In this document: positions 10,924 through 22,569 of the stretch, in pieces
Layout: each line of letters opens with the position of its first letter
Numbering within the stretch: position 1 is the stretch's first letter
Assembly (NCBI GenBank): GCA_038030265.1
Contig: CM075938.1
Location: 15,353,009-15,417,008, forward strand
Direction: 5' to 3'
DNA: 64,000 nucleotides
Source: Corythucha ciliata
Lineage: Eukaryota > Arthropoda > Insecta > Hemiptera > Tingidae
Notes under the pieces: model-generated
Seen by the model: only the letters and a program-made list of their open reading frames with translations
Database searches by the model: none
Told to the model about the DNA's origin: nothing
Made by a program: the position numbers and the translations under genes

Positions 10924-13287
10924 CTCTAGCGTACCGTGGCAGGGGCGAGGGGGGGCGGACCGCTCCGGGCCCCCATTTCGGATGGGTCCACGGAAAAGTT
11001 TAAAGATGAAAAAAATCGGGATTTTTAAGTAGAACGAATGGCTTAACTCGCCCGTAAAATTCAGAAAACCGCTGATTCGTGGCTGAAATTGAGACAAATT
11101 GCGTCTGTTGATATACTAAGAAAAAGCGCTAATTCACAGCTGAAATGTAGAAAACGCGTATTGACGGATTCTTGGGGTAACTTTGTGGACAACTTCATTT
11201 TTTTTATTGAATGTTAAAATTAACTTCAAATAAATTTAAATGGTTTTGTTGGGTTGAACATTCTTTTCAATTTTATTTCTTTTGCCGACAAGTTTCTTCG
11301 ACTACTACCTTCGCAATGCAATGAGACAAACGCTAATTCGTGGAATTAGAGAGAAAAATTAGTTGAGAAACGCCACTTTGCGGAAAGAATGCACAATAAG
11401 TCCAAATTTGCAGCTAAATTTGAAGGGGAAAAACGCTAAAATTGAGCAAAACACCTCCAATTGCAATTGCAATTGCAATTGAGCAAGATGAGCTCTTTCG
11501 GCCGAAAAAATGGAGAAAACCGCTAGTTCGCAGCTAGAATTGTGATTAAGCGCAACAATATACTGCTTTAAAACTTAAGAAAAAGTCCTAGTTCACAGCT
11601 GACATTGAGACAACACAAAATCACGAATTCTTGGGGCAAAATCGGAAATTGGGAAAAAGCGCTAATTCATGCGGCTAGAACTGAGAAAAGCGCTAATTCA
11701 AGAACAAAAAAAAAAGCGCGTATTCACAGCTAATAGAGGGGAACGCCAACTCATGGATATTCAGGGCAATATTGGGACTGAAACTGAGAAAAAGCGCTAA
11801 TTCTCTAGTAAAATAGACAAAAACGCGAATGCGCGCCTAAAAGTGGAGTAAAACGCTAATTCACAATACTAAAGTGTGAAAAACTACAATTTCACGGATA
11901 AAAACGAGAAAAGCGCTAAAGATCCCAGCTAAAATTAAGGAAATGTGCTAATTATCTGCTAAAATTGAGGAAAAAACGCTAATTCACAGCTGAAAATGGG
12001 AAAACGACAATTCGCCGATTCTTGGGGGCAATTTCAGGGCTGAAATTGAGAGAAAGCGCTAATTCACGCGGCTAAAAGCTAAAACTGAGAGAAACGGTAA
12101 ATCAGGGTCATGGATAAAACAGAAAGAAACACGCTACTGAAGGTTTAAATTGTGATTAAGTGTTTCAAATTGGTAGCTTTGAAAATTGAGAAAAAGCGCG
12201 AATTCACACCTAAAATTGAGAAAACGCCAACTCACGGATTTCTCGTGGCTGAGACTGAAATTGAGAAAAAGCGCTGATTCACGGCGTGAAACCGAGAAAT
12301 TTGCGAATTCGCGTCTAAAAGTGGAGAAAAACTCCAATTCACAGCTAAGGTATTGAAAATTGCGATTTTACGGATGAAATCGAGAAAAAGTGCCATAGTT
12401 CGCAGATCAAATCTAAAAATGTGCTCGTTTCTGCTAAAATTGGCGCTAAAAAATGATAATTCACAGCTGAAACTGTTGAGAACGCCAACTCGCAGATTTT
12501 TGGGGAGCTTTGGGAATAAAATTGAGAAAAAGCGCTGAACCAAGCGGCTAAAACTGTAAAAAAGCGCTAACTCGCGGGTAAAACAAAGAAAAACGTGAAT
12601 ACGCATGGAGAGAAAAACAGGAATTAGCGTTTGAAATAGTGAAAAACGCTAATTTGTGAATAAAATTTGGAAAGAGCACTCGAATGCTACTCGAACTTTT
12701 AATTCAACGCTAATTCACAGCTGAAATTGAGAAAACGCCAACTCACGTATTCCTGAGTCAAATTCGGGAATAAAGCTGAGAAAAAGCGCTAATTCAAGCG
12801 GCTAAAACAGTAAAAAAGCGCTAATTCGAGGATAATAATTAGAGAAAAACATGAATTGGTGTGTAAAATGGAGAAAAGCACCAATTCACTGTTTAAATTT
12901 AGAAAAATTGCTAATTTGCGGATAAAATTGGGAAAGAGCACTCATAAGCTACCCAATTGGTGGATTCTTGAGGCAACTTTACGGCTGAGAGCTTATAAGA
13001 AGCGCAGATTCGCAGCTAAAAATGATAAAATGAGCTAATTCGCGGATAGAATTGAGAAAAAAGCGACAATTCGCAGCTAAAATGTGCCAGTTAGTAGAGT
13101 TGAAAAAAAACGCGCATTCGCAATTAAAATTGAGAAAAAGCACATTATACGGTTTTCGGAGGCAATTCCGTTGAGAAAACTATGTGCTTCAACGGTACTA
13201 AAAAGAATATTCTTAGTTTAATAGAGACAATAAAGGGCCTCCTAGAGATTACCGCCCCGGGCCCCGATAGGTGTTGTTCCGCCACAG
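10924..13287 (+). mobile_element. hAT-like non-autonomous element with class B array core
   Basis: The left end reads CTCTAGCGTACC. The right end, reverse-complemented, reads CTGTGGCGGAAC: 8 of 12 positions match, and both resemble the CAGTGGCGTA terminal repeat common in hAT transposons. It is flanked by identical 8-base AGTTCAGC at 10916-10923 and 13288-13295, the duplication length typical of hAT. Removing the element plus one duplication rejoins a seamless class C repeat unit. The interior is a GC-rich left segment (CGGACCGCTCCGGGCCCC), then a class B array from about 11040 to 13180, then a right segment with GGGCCTCCTAGAGATT. No transposase frame is present. Confidence 0.75.
11040..13180 (+). 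repeat. Class B array with higher-order ~250 bp period
   Basis: The longest class B array: ~30-base units with core GCTAATTCGCGGCTAAAATT and GAGAAAAAGCGC. A distinctive block, AACGCCAACTC...GATTCTTGGGGCAA followed by AAGCGCTAATTCA.GCGGCT, recurs near 11745, 12000, 12225, 12478 and 12730. This gives a higher-order period of 225-255 bases, about eight or nine basic units. It is carried inside the hAT-like element at 10924-13287. Confidence 0.75.
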
Positions 13288-13295
13288 AGTTCAGC

Positions 13296-13510
13296 CATTT
13301 TCAAGGCGTGAATAATTGTCAGTTTAGTTATTTTTGGAACCATTTAGCCGCCCTTTGGGGTTTTCCTTTTAATATAGGCCGTGAATAGTACGTCAAGACC
13401 AGGCGTGAACATATACGCTCAGCTTGACCATATTCATGGTTGATTTTGCAATGTTCACGGCATGGATCGTCTGTTTAGTGATTTTCAGGGTGCAAATCGT
13501 CAGTTTATCC
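13296..13510 (+). repeat. Class C array, right of the hAT-like insertion
   Basis: Continuation of the class C array interrupted at 10924, with units such as AAGGCGTGAATAATTGTCAG and GTCAGTTTAGTTATTTTT. Confidence 0.65.
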
Positions 13511-13519
13511 ATTTAAGGG

Positions 13520-14220
13520 CTCATTCTCTGCGTCTAATGACTGTTTTTTCTGGAACCTCCCTCCCCCCCCCCATGTAATCGTCCTGTCACGTGAAATTGG
13601 TTTTTGTACACGACCGATCCGCGGCAAGATTTTTAGAGGAAGTGTAGTACTGTAAAAATGACTTTTGAAAGTGCCAAAAACTCCATGAATGAGCCTACCA
13701 TTTGTAACTTGGTCTTCTGAATGAGACAACCCCGTGATATTTAGTTTCTGAGCGTGTCAAATTAACGAAATTATGTCTTTTTTAGTAAGCCGCCCTTACA
13801 AAAAGATTTTTAGAGACGCGAAATTCGATAAAATTTTATCTAGGAACTTAGGAAGAGCAAATACCGCGAATGAGCTTTTAATTAAATGGGCCGGCTAATT
13901 GAATATGATTCTCTGAATGAGCTATTCCAAAAATTTCGCCTCAAAACTGGGATAGTGAAATCAAAAACGACTGCTAAAAGTGCTAGACTATCTGAATGAA
14001 GCTTTATTCCGACTTTTCTTACCTATTTTTTTTTTTTTTAGATCGTACAAGATTGTAAAATGATCAACGGAATATGAGGCTTTCATTCTTAAAGGTCTGA
14101 TTTTTCAGTATTGCGGCTCCAAGGCTGGATTTATAGTTGAATTGACGACTGAAGTTAACATTTTTGTCCCTCAAATAAAGTCTTTGGCACCAACAATGGT
14201 AATTTTTCAGCAGTAACTCA
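13520..14220. repeat. Degenerate class D-like sequence
   Basis: Recurring GCGAAATT, AAAATTTCGCC and GAATGAGC words about 30 bases apart mark old class D-like repeats. A T run occurs at about 14028-14039. No gene recognised. Confidence 0.45.
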
Positions 14221-14289
14221 TAACTAGCCAGTAGCGTACCGATGTGAGGGCGATTGGAGTGGACGGCTTCGAACACTCATTCGGAGAAG

Positions 14290-14989
14290 GTCACCAGCGA
14301 AATGCTTAAATATAGAAAAAATACGGATTTTTTGGTTTTAAAGCGTTGATTCTTGGTGTTCGTGGCTATCATTGATAAAAAGGGCTCATTTGCCGCTAAA
14401 ATTAAGGAAAATACACGAATTCGAGATAAATCCCCAAGTAATTTCGTGAACAATTTAGAGATAATGCATTAACCCCAATCTATAGACCCACGACTGCAAA
14501 AATTGAGATGGCGGGCTGATGTACTAATCTTAGGACAATTATACCTATACGTTAAGTGGCAGAACGTTTACAAAAAGCGCTAATCTTTGCGGCTAAAATA
14601 GCGAAAAAACGCTTATTCTTAAAATTAAGCGGGAAATACCATACTAACTGGCGGCTAAAATGAGAGAAAAACACTAATTTGCGGTCATAATTGAGAAAAA
14701 GAGCTAATTCGAGGTTCATTGGCTAAAATTGAGACAAAAAACAATCAATCCCTTGGCATGCGGCTTAGCTAAAGACAAATAAAAAATCGCTCATTCGCAG
14801 CTTAACTTGAGAAAAAACGCTAATTAACAGCTAAAATTGAGTAAAAGCGTTCATAAGCATCTAAAATGGATAAAAATGCTAATTTGCGGATTAATTTTAT
14901 AAAATCTATACGAATTCGCAGCTTAAGCTCAGTCGAAATGGTAATTCATGACTAAAATTAAGATCTCGATTGAGAAAATTAAGATTAAT
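14290..14989 (+). repeat. Class B array, left half
   Basis: Diverged ~30-base class B units (GCTAATTTGCGG, AAAATTGAGAAAAA words) in the same orientation as the 11040 array. Interrupted by the block at 14990. Confidence 0.7.
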
Positions 14990-16192
14990 AGCGTTTCCCA
15001 TTTTCACTAAATTCTGTAACGCGGCAATTCATTTCCACCCGTCTTCTGCAGTGACATTTGTTTATTTATTTTTATTTTTTTTAAACAAAACCCCCGGGTA
15101 GGAGGGTTGCCCCCCCCTCCGGTACGGCATCATCGGTGAATTATTGTGCCCCCCCCCTGGGTATGTGGATCTAGTTCAGGATCCCCTTCCCTCTGACAAG
15201 TTTTAGGAGGTCCTCGGCTAGAGTTTCGCCGGTCGGAGCACTCTCGAGTGGGTCGGCCCCGAAGAAGCCAGACACTCGACCACGATGTGACAGGCGGTCT
15301 CGTCTTCTTCCCCACACAGTCTACACACCGGGGACTCCGTGGTTACCCCGATGCGGTGTAGGTGGTAACGGAGCTGGCAGAATCCTGCAAGCGGCCTCGA
15401 GCAGTTTGCTCTTGAGCCTCCTGCGCACGGTCTTTCGACCACGCGCTTACCCACGGAGGTGTAGACAGCCTCCTGTCAGGTTCCACCCCGTACACCCCCG
15501 CACCAATCCCCTTATTCGTTTTAGAACCGTCAGTAAACCACAACCGCTCCTTGTTATTTCTTTTAGCTGCCTGCTCCTCACCACACAAGGCGGACGGTGA
15601 AGGGACAGCGTTCACCGAGGGTTCTGGGCGTGATGTCCGACATCTTTGCCCAGCACTGGGTCCCGAACCGTGTCCAGGATCCCAGTGTGGGTCCTCCTAG
15701 AATTAAGGTTGCCACCCCTCCATAAACCACCCCATTTATCCCGTCAGTATATCCATCGGGCTATGCACTGGAGTGCATAGCCTCAGTGGCCATCAGGCAC
15801 GCCTGCCTCTGAACACTAGCGAGGGCATTTTCGGCCCCCACTTGTTTCTCCTTGTGCCACCACACCACTGAGCAATATGTCGGTGCATATAGCCGTATAT
15901 AGCCGTAGGACCATATGTGGCCTCAGTCCCCACGTTTTGCCGCAGGCATTTTTCGTCCTCATAAGCAGCATTTTACCCCTGACGGCAACTTTGCCCAGGA
16001 ACTTGTTCCAGGTGAGCGTGCAGTCCAGGGTTACTCCCAGATACTTCACTTCTGGTGTGATAGAACAGGGGTTCTTTAAAGTCCCCCAAATTCTTCATTC
16101 TAGTGAAGGCCACGATGAATGATTTAATTAAGAGTGGACGGGTGGAAATGAACTGCCCATAAATGCAGAATTTTGTGCAAATGGGAAATGCT
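14990..16192. mobile_element. Inverted-repeat-bounded block containing a LINE remnant
   Basis: The sequence at 14990-15043 is repeated in reverse complement at 16137-16192. The inner 21 bases (15023-15043 against 16137-16157) differ at one position, with TTCATTTCCACCCGTC perfect. The outer part, from TTTCCCATTT to AAATTCTG, matches with a few differences and a small gap. A non-LTR retrotransposon should not create terminal inverted repeats. The block is therefore either a DNA element that captured LINE sequence or the product of an inversion/duplication. Confidence 0.55.
15058..16130 (-). pseudogene. Non-LTR retrotransposon 3' fragment (RT end, RNase H, zinc finger)
   Basis: Reading the minus strand from 16049: YLGVTLDCTLTWNKFLGKV is the thumb-side end of a LINE reverse transcriptase. 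LWFTDGSKTNKGIGAGVYG (within 15615-15343) is the first RNase H motif, with its TDGS catalytic aspartate. CRLCGEEDETACHIVVECL (within 15454-15218) is the C-terminal CCHC-type zinc finger found in Jockey/R1/I-type elements. The three parts lie in different frames with overlaps, so the copy is frameshifted and dead. The 5' part (endonuclease, most of RT) is missing. A T-rich tract at 15058-15082 is an A-rich 3' tail on the minus strand. C runs at about 15110 and 15150 add to the decay. Confidence 0.85.
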
Positions 16193-16560
16193 ATAATTTC
16201 ACGGCTATAAAATATGAAATAAACACTAATTCGTGAATCTATTTGAGAAAATCTGCTAATTTGCGGCTAAAAATTATTAGAGCGCCAAAATTGACGGCAA
16301 AAATTGAGATTAAGCACTCGTTCACGGTCGTCAGTGGACTCGACTTGAGCTAAAATTGACCAAAAAGCGCTCGTTTGCAGCTAAAATGGGGAAAGCACTA
16401 TTTCGCAGATCCATTTGAGAAAGACTGGCTGAAATTAAGAAATAATTCACGACTGAAATTGAGAAAAAGCGCTAATGCTCGGTTTCAATTGAGAAAACGG
16501 CAATTTGTGGTTCCAATAGAGGCAATTGGCTAAAACTTTGAAAAAGTCATAGTGGTATGG
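16193..16560 (+). repeat. Class B array, right half
   Basis: Class B units resume after the LINE-bearing block, with CACTAATTCGTGAATC and GCTAATTTGCGGCTAAAA words, and run to the right segment of the second hAT-like element. Confidence 0.65.
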
Positions 16561-16688
16561 CAACGTAGAACTTATGCCAATTCCTTCTTTATGTAGAGAT
16601 CAAGGGGCCTCATAGAGATGTCGACACCGGGCGCTTGTAGGTGAAGGTCCGCTACTGTCATTAGCCTCTATCCATAAAACAGGTACCT

Positions 16689-17808
16689 ACACTGAGAGAA
16701 AAAATGAGGCCCGTGAAAATACCACCGATGTTCTTCGAGTAACATTCTCCGGTGATGTTCGGTGTAAAACCACCGAGTAAAATTTCGGTAGTTTGGTTCC
16801 GAACTTCGTCTTCAATGAGCCTATGTTCGGTCACCTATGCCTATGTTTGGGGCCTAGGTTCTCCGGCTTATCTCCAGAAGTTCGGTGGTTAGTCCCTTGA
16901 TAGCGGTGCGCAACGAATCATGATCGGAAAATACGCTTCCCTAGTTCGGCAACCCGTCTTTTTGGGCAAGTGCCTTGTTTCTCACGTTCGGTGATATACA
17001 GCATTAGCTCGCCGGTGTTTAGCGTTGACGTTCGGTATGGCGGGAAACACCCACCGAAATTCAGCGAGGGTGGGGAATAATGGCTTGTATTTCACAGTGA
17101 AGGTCAAACAAGGAGAAGCATGGCTCTATAAACTATAGTACACAGTTTAAAATGCTTGTATTATCCTTTTTATCGATAAAAGGGAATAAAATACATAGCA
17201 CAATGTACAAGTAAAAGGGAATAAATTACATAATCTGAAAATTGGGCTCACAATAACATAGCATCACCATTATAATATTCTTGAAATAAGTTCATCCGTC
17301 ATGATAGTCAGGAAGCGCCGTAAAACTCGATAAAAATTAATTACACCAAACTATACCAATCGAAATAATAATTGTAGTGCTTGCCAATAACTGATACTGT
17401 TTATACGGTCACCCAACACCCACAATCACTGAACACTGAACTCGTGCCCGTTAGAAGCTTCATTCCTTCGTCTCGCTCGCTTGGCGTGGTTACTCGGTGG
17501 ATAGCCAACGACGATGGGCTACTTGTCGCTGGCAGAAGTGACCCGTTCCCTGAGACATGAGATTTGTCACTGAGCATCAGTCATTTACCGATGCTCAGCT
17601 AAGGATCGTCCGTTGTTCAGTAAAACAACTACCGAAATAATGTCACCGATCTTCAGTAAATTTTATTCGGCGTGTCATCGAATTTTAACCCACCGAAGAA
17701 ATAGTTCAGTGGAGAAGTAATTTCTTCGGTGAAGATTAACCACCGAAAAAATGGAAGTCTCCACTGAACGAATTTTTCGGTGGAGAGCAGTGAGCTGTTC
17801 GGCAGTGT
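16689..17808. mobile_element. Candidate non-autonomous DNA element with CACCGAA repeats
   Basis: A ~1.1 kb block bounded by ACACTG (16689) and CAGTGT (17803-17808). Both ends are packed with the heptamer TTCGGTG or its complement CACCGAA, in both orientations, at roughly fifteen sites clustered at 16730-17060 and 17500-17800; the centre has few. Clustered subterminal repeats are typical of transposase-binding regions. No target duplication or coding frame is clear. The terminal repeats are short, so the exact ends are uncertain. Confidence 0.45.
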
Positions 17809-20800
17809 TTTTTTTTTCTTAATAGATACATCTAATCGTAAGTTGACGATTGACCATTCAGCGATCCTACATTTTTGATCAAAAGATTGTGTGGAGCTCA
17901 CTGCAAGACACATGGGATGGTACGGTCAATGCTAATAAATTTTATTGACCTTGGGATTGAGAAATTACAAAAATGTCGTCAGAGTATTTGTAAAAGTCCA
18001 CCAGTAGCAGTCACTAGTCTATTTATGGCGCGCTACTAATAAAGTAATGTAAACACGTTAGAAGCGGCTTCTTTATTTACAAAGAAGCAACCAGGCCATT
18101 TTCGCATTCAAATACATATAATGACGGGTATTCGACCACAACCATTGTTTGATCCCACCGCCCTCTCTCCTCACGTATAACAAAACTGAAAACGCCTTCA
18201 TCGGCTAACTACATTCAAGGATGAATATCTATACCTTTTCTTCGTGGTGAAGAATTTAGTCACAGTAAATAAGATCTCCATCACTTTTGGTAGAAGCCCG
18301 TCTTCCTGCACCCAGTTTATTTATATAGATATATTACAGGTATATCATCATTTTCTCCATTGAGTTTGCTCGGTTATACCAAGTTTAACGACGCGCTTTT
18401 TTTCTTTTTTTTTTTTTTTTCGAGAGAGAGAAAGAGAGAGTGAAAGTTGAAGGCCTTCACCTTGGCGGTGGTCGTGCGAACAAGCTTCATCGCTTCTCCT
18501 TTTTCGTGCGTCGAGAAAGGGGGTGACCCAAAGTGACTTGATCCTCCGGTTTGTGAGTTAATAGCCGTGGAGCGTATAAGAAAGGAAGGGGAAAAGCGAT
18601 CCGAGCCGAGGAAGGTCATTAACGCTCGCAATATTGTGATTTCTGTTTTTTTTTTTTTTTTTTTTTTTTCGAAAATTTTGAAAAAGTTGTTGCGAAAAAT
18701 CCTACTCGATATACTCATGCTTTCGATCTACGTTCGGAGGCGCTTGAACAACTCAGAACAATAACAACCCCCTCCCCTCCGACCACCATCACATAGTCCT
18801 CAATATAACAATCCTCGGTCCACTAACGTATTCACTTTGTTGTTGCTAACAACGTAACGCTCGTTTGTACAGAAAAAGAAGAAGAAGAATAAAAAAACTT
18901 GCCTGGACGGTTCATAAAAGAAAGAGAGAGAGAACGGCCTGACACAATGTCTTGCGTTTGACACTGAAGAGTTTACTCGGTCCAATTAGGTGGGTATGTG
19001 AAACGATGATGATTACATAGTTTCAACGGCGTTTTTAATGACATCGACGCAGACAAAAACGATGTGAATACTGTGTCTTTTAAAATGTATTCTTAAAAAT
19101 AGAGATGAAGAGGGCAAATTAAAATTAAAATACCAGCAGTAAAACACCGAAAAATGTTAACATTGAGGTGGTTGTTGAGATTCGACTGCTCCCGGATATT
19201 TCGAGGGATATTTAAAGCTTTAAATCAGAACCTATAATCATTTAATTGAACCACTCACTGCAAATTAGGCTCCAATAGTTTGGTAATAGAGAGTTAAATC
19301 TATACCTACTCTAATGGGCCTTTTAAATCAATTGACTCAGTGAAAAAGTTAGTTTGTCAATATCGATTGCAGGGAAGAGGGGGGGGGATGATTAACAGTG
19401 CCCAGATTTCTCTGATCAGTTCAACCCACCGTTCTCGTCTATGCAAACATTACGTTGAATCCTATGTTTGTGAAGACACCATGCGTTTTGATTTTGGTTG
19501 AGAGAAATGACAAGTCAAATAAAATGTCTTTTCGCGGGGAGCAAACAAGGCGGAAAATTATGTTGTCCTCTTTCCACCCCTAACCATCTTTCCTGTAATA
19601 AGACTGAGATGGATATGCATGAAGACCTCTTTGTGTTATGCAAAAACATGGGGTGAGCTTCACTCGCGTGCTACGCTGGAAAAATATTTTTACAACGTGT
19701 AGAAGGTAGAAGGCACACTTCCCCCTCCCTATACTAAACACACACCTCACAATCGTCACTCCGCTATACAGCCGTGTACTTGCCGAGTAAAAGCGCGCAA
19801 AAAAGTCAGTCATCCGTGAAACTTGTTCGCTTTTCGGTTCAAGTAGAGTGGAAAGGAGTCAAGGAGGACGAAAAAATCTTGCGGGTCCCTGGGATTTCTC
19901 AGGGGGTTGTAAACCTGAAAAGGAGTGGGTGGAGGTAGTTTTGATGGTGGAGGATGGAAAAGGAACTCGGAGAGATCATTAGGGATAAAGTAGACGAACT
20001 GTAGATGGAGATGGGAAGAAAAAAAAAAAAAAAAAAATCACGCGGCTTCTTCCCGCAATAACAATTTGCTCAGCAAAGCCAAGCTTCTCCCCCATCCTCT
20101 GTGGTGTTCACAACCCTTGCCAGACAATTACTGTGGGGGTTAGTCTCCTCTCTTTGCAGACAATCTCAGGAAATCGCGGGCTGGATATTTTTTTTTCTTC
20201 TTCTTCTTTTCTCCAAGCACCCCCCACCTCCCACCCATAAAGGAACTTCTTCGGCAATACGCTCCGAATTTGATGGCTTTTTTTCAATTTTCTTTATTCT
20301 CCCTGCAGACTGCAATTTTGGGTCATTTTTTAAACGTAGAGTCGCACGTTTCCGTTCGCTTTGAGAATTCCTTCGAAGAGTGTACAATAAAACGTTATGG
20401 CTTGCACGGATGAGTATTATACTGTATAGCGTATTTTGGTCCCTTTATACTGATTTGATTCTACGTTTATTCAGTTCAACTTTATTTAAAATCGTGTTAA
20501 AGGACAGAACTGAAAAACAAAACACACAAAAAAAAAAACGCGCTGTCGATGACCTTTGCAAACTTTGTTTGAAAAGACAAATAAGCAGTCCTCGAAGATC
20601 GTTTTAAATTTTGCCAACGGTAGTTCGATGGCGTAGGTATATTCCAGATTCTTTCAACAAGCTGCCGGAAATCTTGCGTAACCTTACGTGTAATACCTAA
20701 CTATCTGATGGCATTAATATTAGTAGAAGGTACTGAAGACGGTGTATAACGCGAGTGAAATCGGAATTAATTTGAAAGTGATGGGAAAGAGAAGGAAGCC

Positions 20801-21380
20801 TTGGAGGATGGACATCGGCGACGCAGTCGAAAGATTAAAGAGAGAGAGAGAGAGAAAGAAAGAAAGAAAGAGATTCTCTTCCACCCTAAAGTCACCTTTC
20901 CATTTTTTTTTTTTTTTTTTTTCCAATAAGACTTCATTCTGATAAAATAATGGAACGCATATTTCGCATCCTAGCAAGAACATTAGCACTACTTTTACTT
21001 ATTAATTGGTTTATGCCTTGTCGAGTCCCGAAGAACCTTCACCCACACCTATGGATTATATGGCTAATTAGACAGATCCAGGCCCAAAGACCGGCCCCAG
21101 TCATGAGGGGGGAGGGGATAGAGAACCCATCAGATCGGTGTCACGAACAAAAAAGCATAAAAAGTGCGTTCCTATATTCAACAGTGAATATTTCTCGCAG
21201 GGAAACGCCGCCGGCTGATTGACATGGTCATGGCCTCGCCGTAATTTATGGAAGTTGCCACGGCAATGTCAAAGGAACTTAGGTACACTATTTCCATCTG
21301 TGACTCCAGCAAGCACACAGTGCGACAGTGCTTTCTTATAGGGCGGCACGCCTCACTCTCTGTCTCGATTGGCCAACAGG
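17809..21380. other. Gene 1 intron, unique sequence with homopolymer tracts
   Basis: No supported exon. Long A/T homopolymers occur at about 18398-18421, 18646-18669, 20018-20037 and 20904-20922, with (GA)n and (GAAA)n patches at 20841-20870. Low-complexity frames across these tracts are not genes. The remainder is intron-like AT-rich sequence. Confidence 0.5.
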
Positions 21381-21389
21381 GTGAAATTT

Positions 21390-22560
21390 CGTATGATGAA
21401 GCGAAATTGTCTTTCAGGGTGAGCTATCCCCACGAAATTGTTTTTGTCAACGAACCAACCCCGCAAAATCTTGTTTATTCAGGTATCCAACCCTACGAAA
21501 TTGGTGTTGAGAGGACCAACCATTCGCTTCTTTTTTTTTTTTTAATTAGAGCCGCGAAATTGGGTTTATTGGTGACCAGCCCTGTTTGTGAGATATTTGG
21601 TTTTAATTAGAAACTCAGCGTTTCATTCATGAAAAAACTTAACCCGTCAATATTGGTTTTTGAGTGGGGCGAAGCAGCAAAAAAAAGTTGTTGAATGTTC
21701 TGCATTTCCAATAAAATGGATTTTTAACTATCCAACATTGTGAAAGTATTGAAATCTGGCGAATTTTTGTATTTTAATGAGCGAAATTATCTTCAAATTA
21801 GCCAACACCCAGAAAATTTTGATTTTTAGCGTTTGAATTGAAATCTATAAAGTTGGTCGGGGTTAGGGAGCTGTAATGAATGCCGATATGAGACGAAGTC
21901 AAGTGGCGACATAATCGTACGAGCTCCGGAATGAGCTGTTTCTGCTAGTGTATCATGCGACATTTTCTCTACACCTACCAACGGCCAAAGATGGGGGTCC
22001 AACTTTTCGGTATTAATTTGTAACGCCTAGTCACAACATCTTATTCAGTTCAAGCTGAGGGGCTTTGCAACACTCACCCGACAAACTAGAACATTTGACC
22101 TTCAAAACAGGTAATTTGAACAATTTCGCCCATTTTAACTCCGCAACCATATTTCGCCGATTTTTGTTCATTCAAAACAACATTTGATGGATTCATCTCG
22201 CTCAAACCCCAATTTCGTGGGGTTTTCGTTGGTTTCGCAATGAGTTTTCGATGGGTTCTCAATTACGTTGGCTTCGCTCCTTTAAAAACCAGTTTTGTGG
22301 ACTTTCAGTAATTCAAAACCTAATTTTGTAGGCTGCGATCCTAAAAAAAAAAAACAGAATTTCGGTTAGCTCTTTATAAAATCAGTTAGACAAAATAACT
22401 TGGCGAAAAACGAACGACGAAAAAACAAATTTTGTGATTTCGGACTTTTTAAACCCCATTTTTGCTCTTCCATAACCAAATGTTTCAAAATTGACACCTT
22501 GAAAACCAAATATAATGGATTTCTGTAATTTCCTCTCCCAATTTCGTGGATTTTCACCAG
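21390..22560. repeat. Class D degenerate array
   Basis: Diverged ~30-base units with cores such as CCCACGAAATTG, CCCGCAAAATC and, from about 22090, AACCCCAATTTCGTGG. Orientation changes inside the region: the first part reads GAAATT and the second CAATTTCG. Confidence 0.6.
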
Positions 22561-22569
22561 AGTTTGCTC

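Larger units (their letters stand above)
14229..16657 (+). mobile_element. Second hAT-like element with class B array core
   Basis: The left end is CAGTAGCGTACC (14229-14240). The right end, reverse-complemented, is CAGTAGCGGACC (16646-16657), an 11 of 12 match. Flanking octamers TAACTAGC (14221-14228) and TCATTAGC (16658-16665) agree at 6 of 8 positions, consistent with an aged 8-base target duplication. The right segment (GGGGCCTCATAGAGATGTCG, then CACCGGGCGC) aligns with the right segment of the element ending at 13287. The interior is class B array (14290-14989 and 16193-16560) interrupted by an inverted-repeat-bounded block at 14990-16192 carrying a non-LTR retrotransposon remnant. Confidence 0.7.

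Noticed and set aside
11040..13180. Coding potential of 60-124 codon frames in the class B array
   Set aside because: Peptides are repetitive by-products of the 30-base unit, present on both strands.
18374..18764. Lys-rich frames on both strands
   Set aside because: Generated by long A/T homopolymers.
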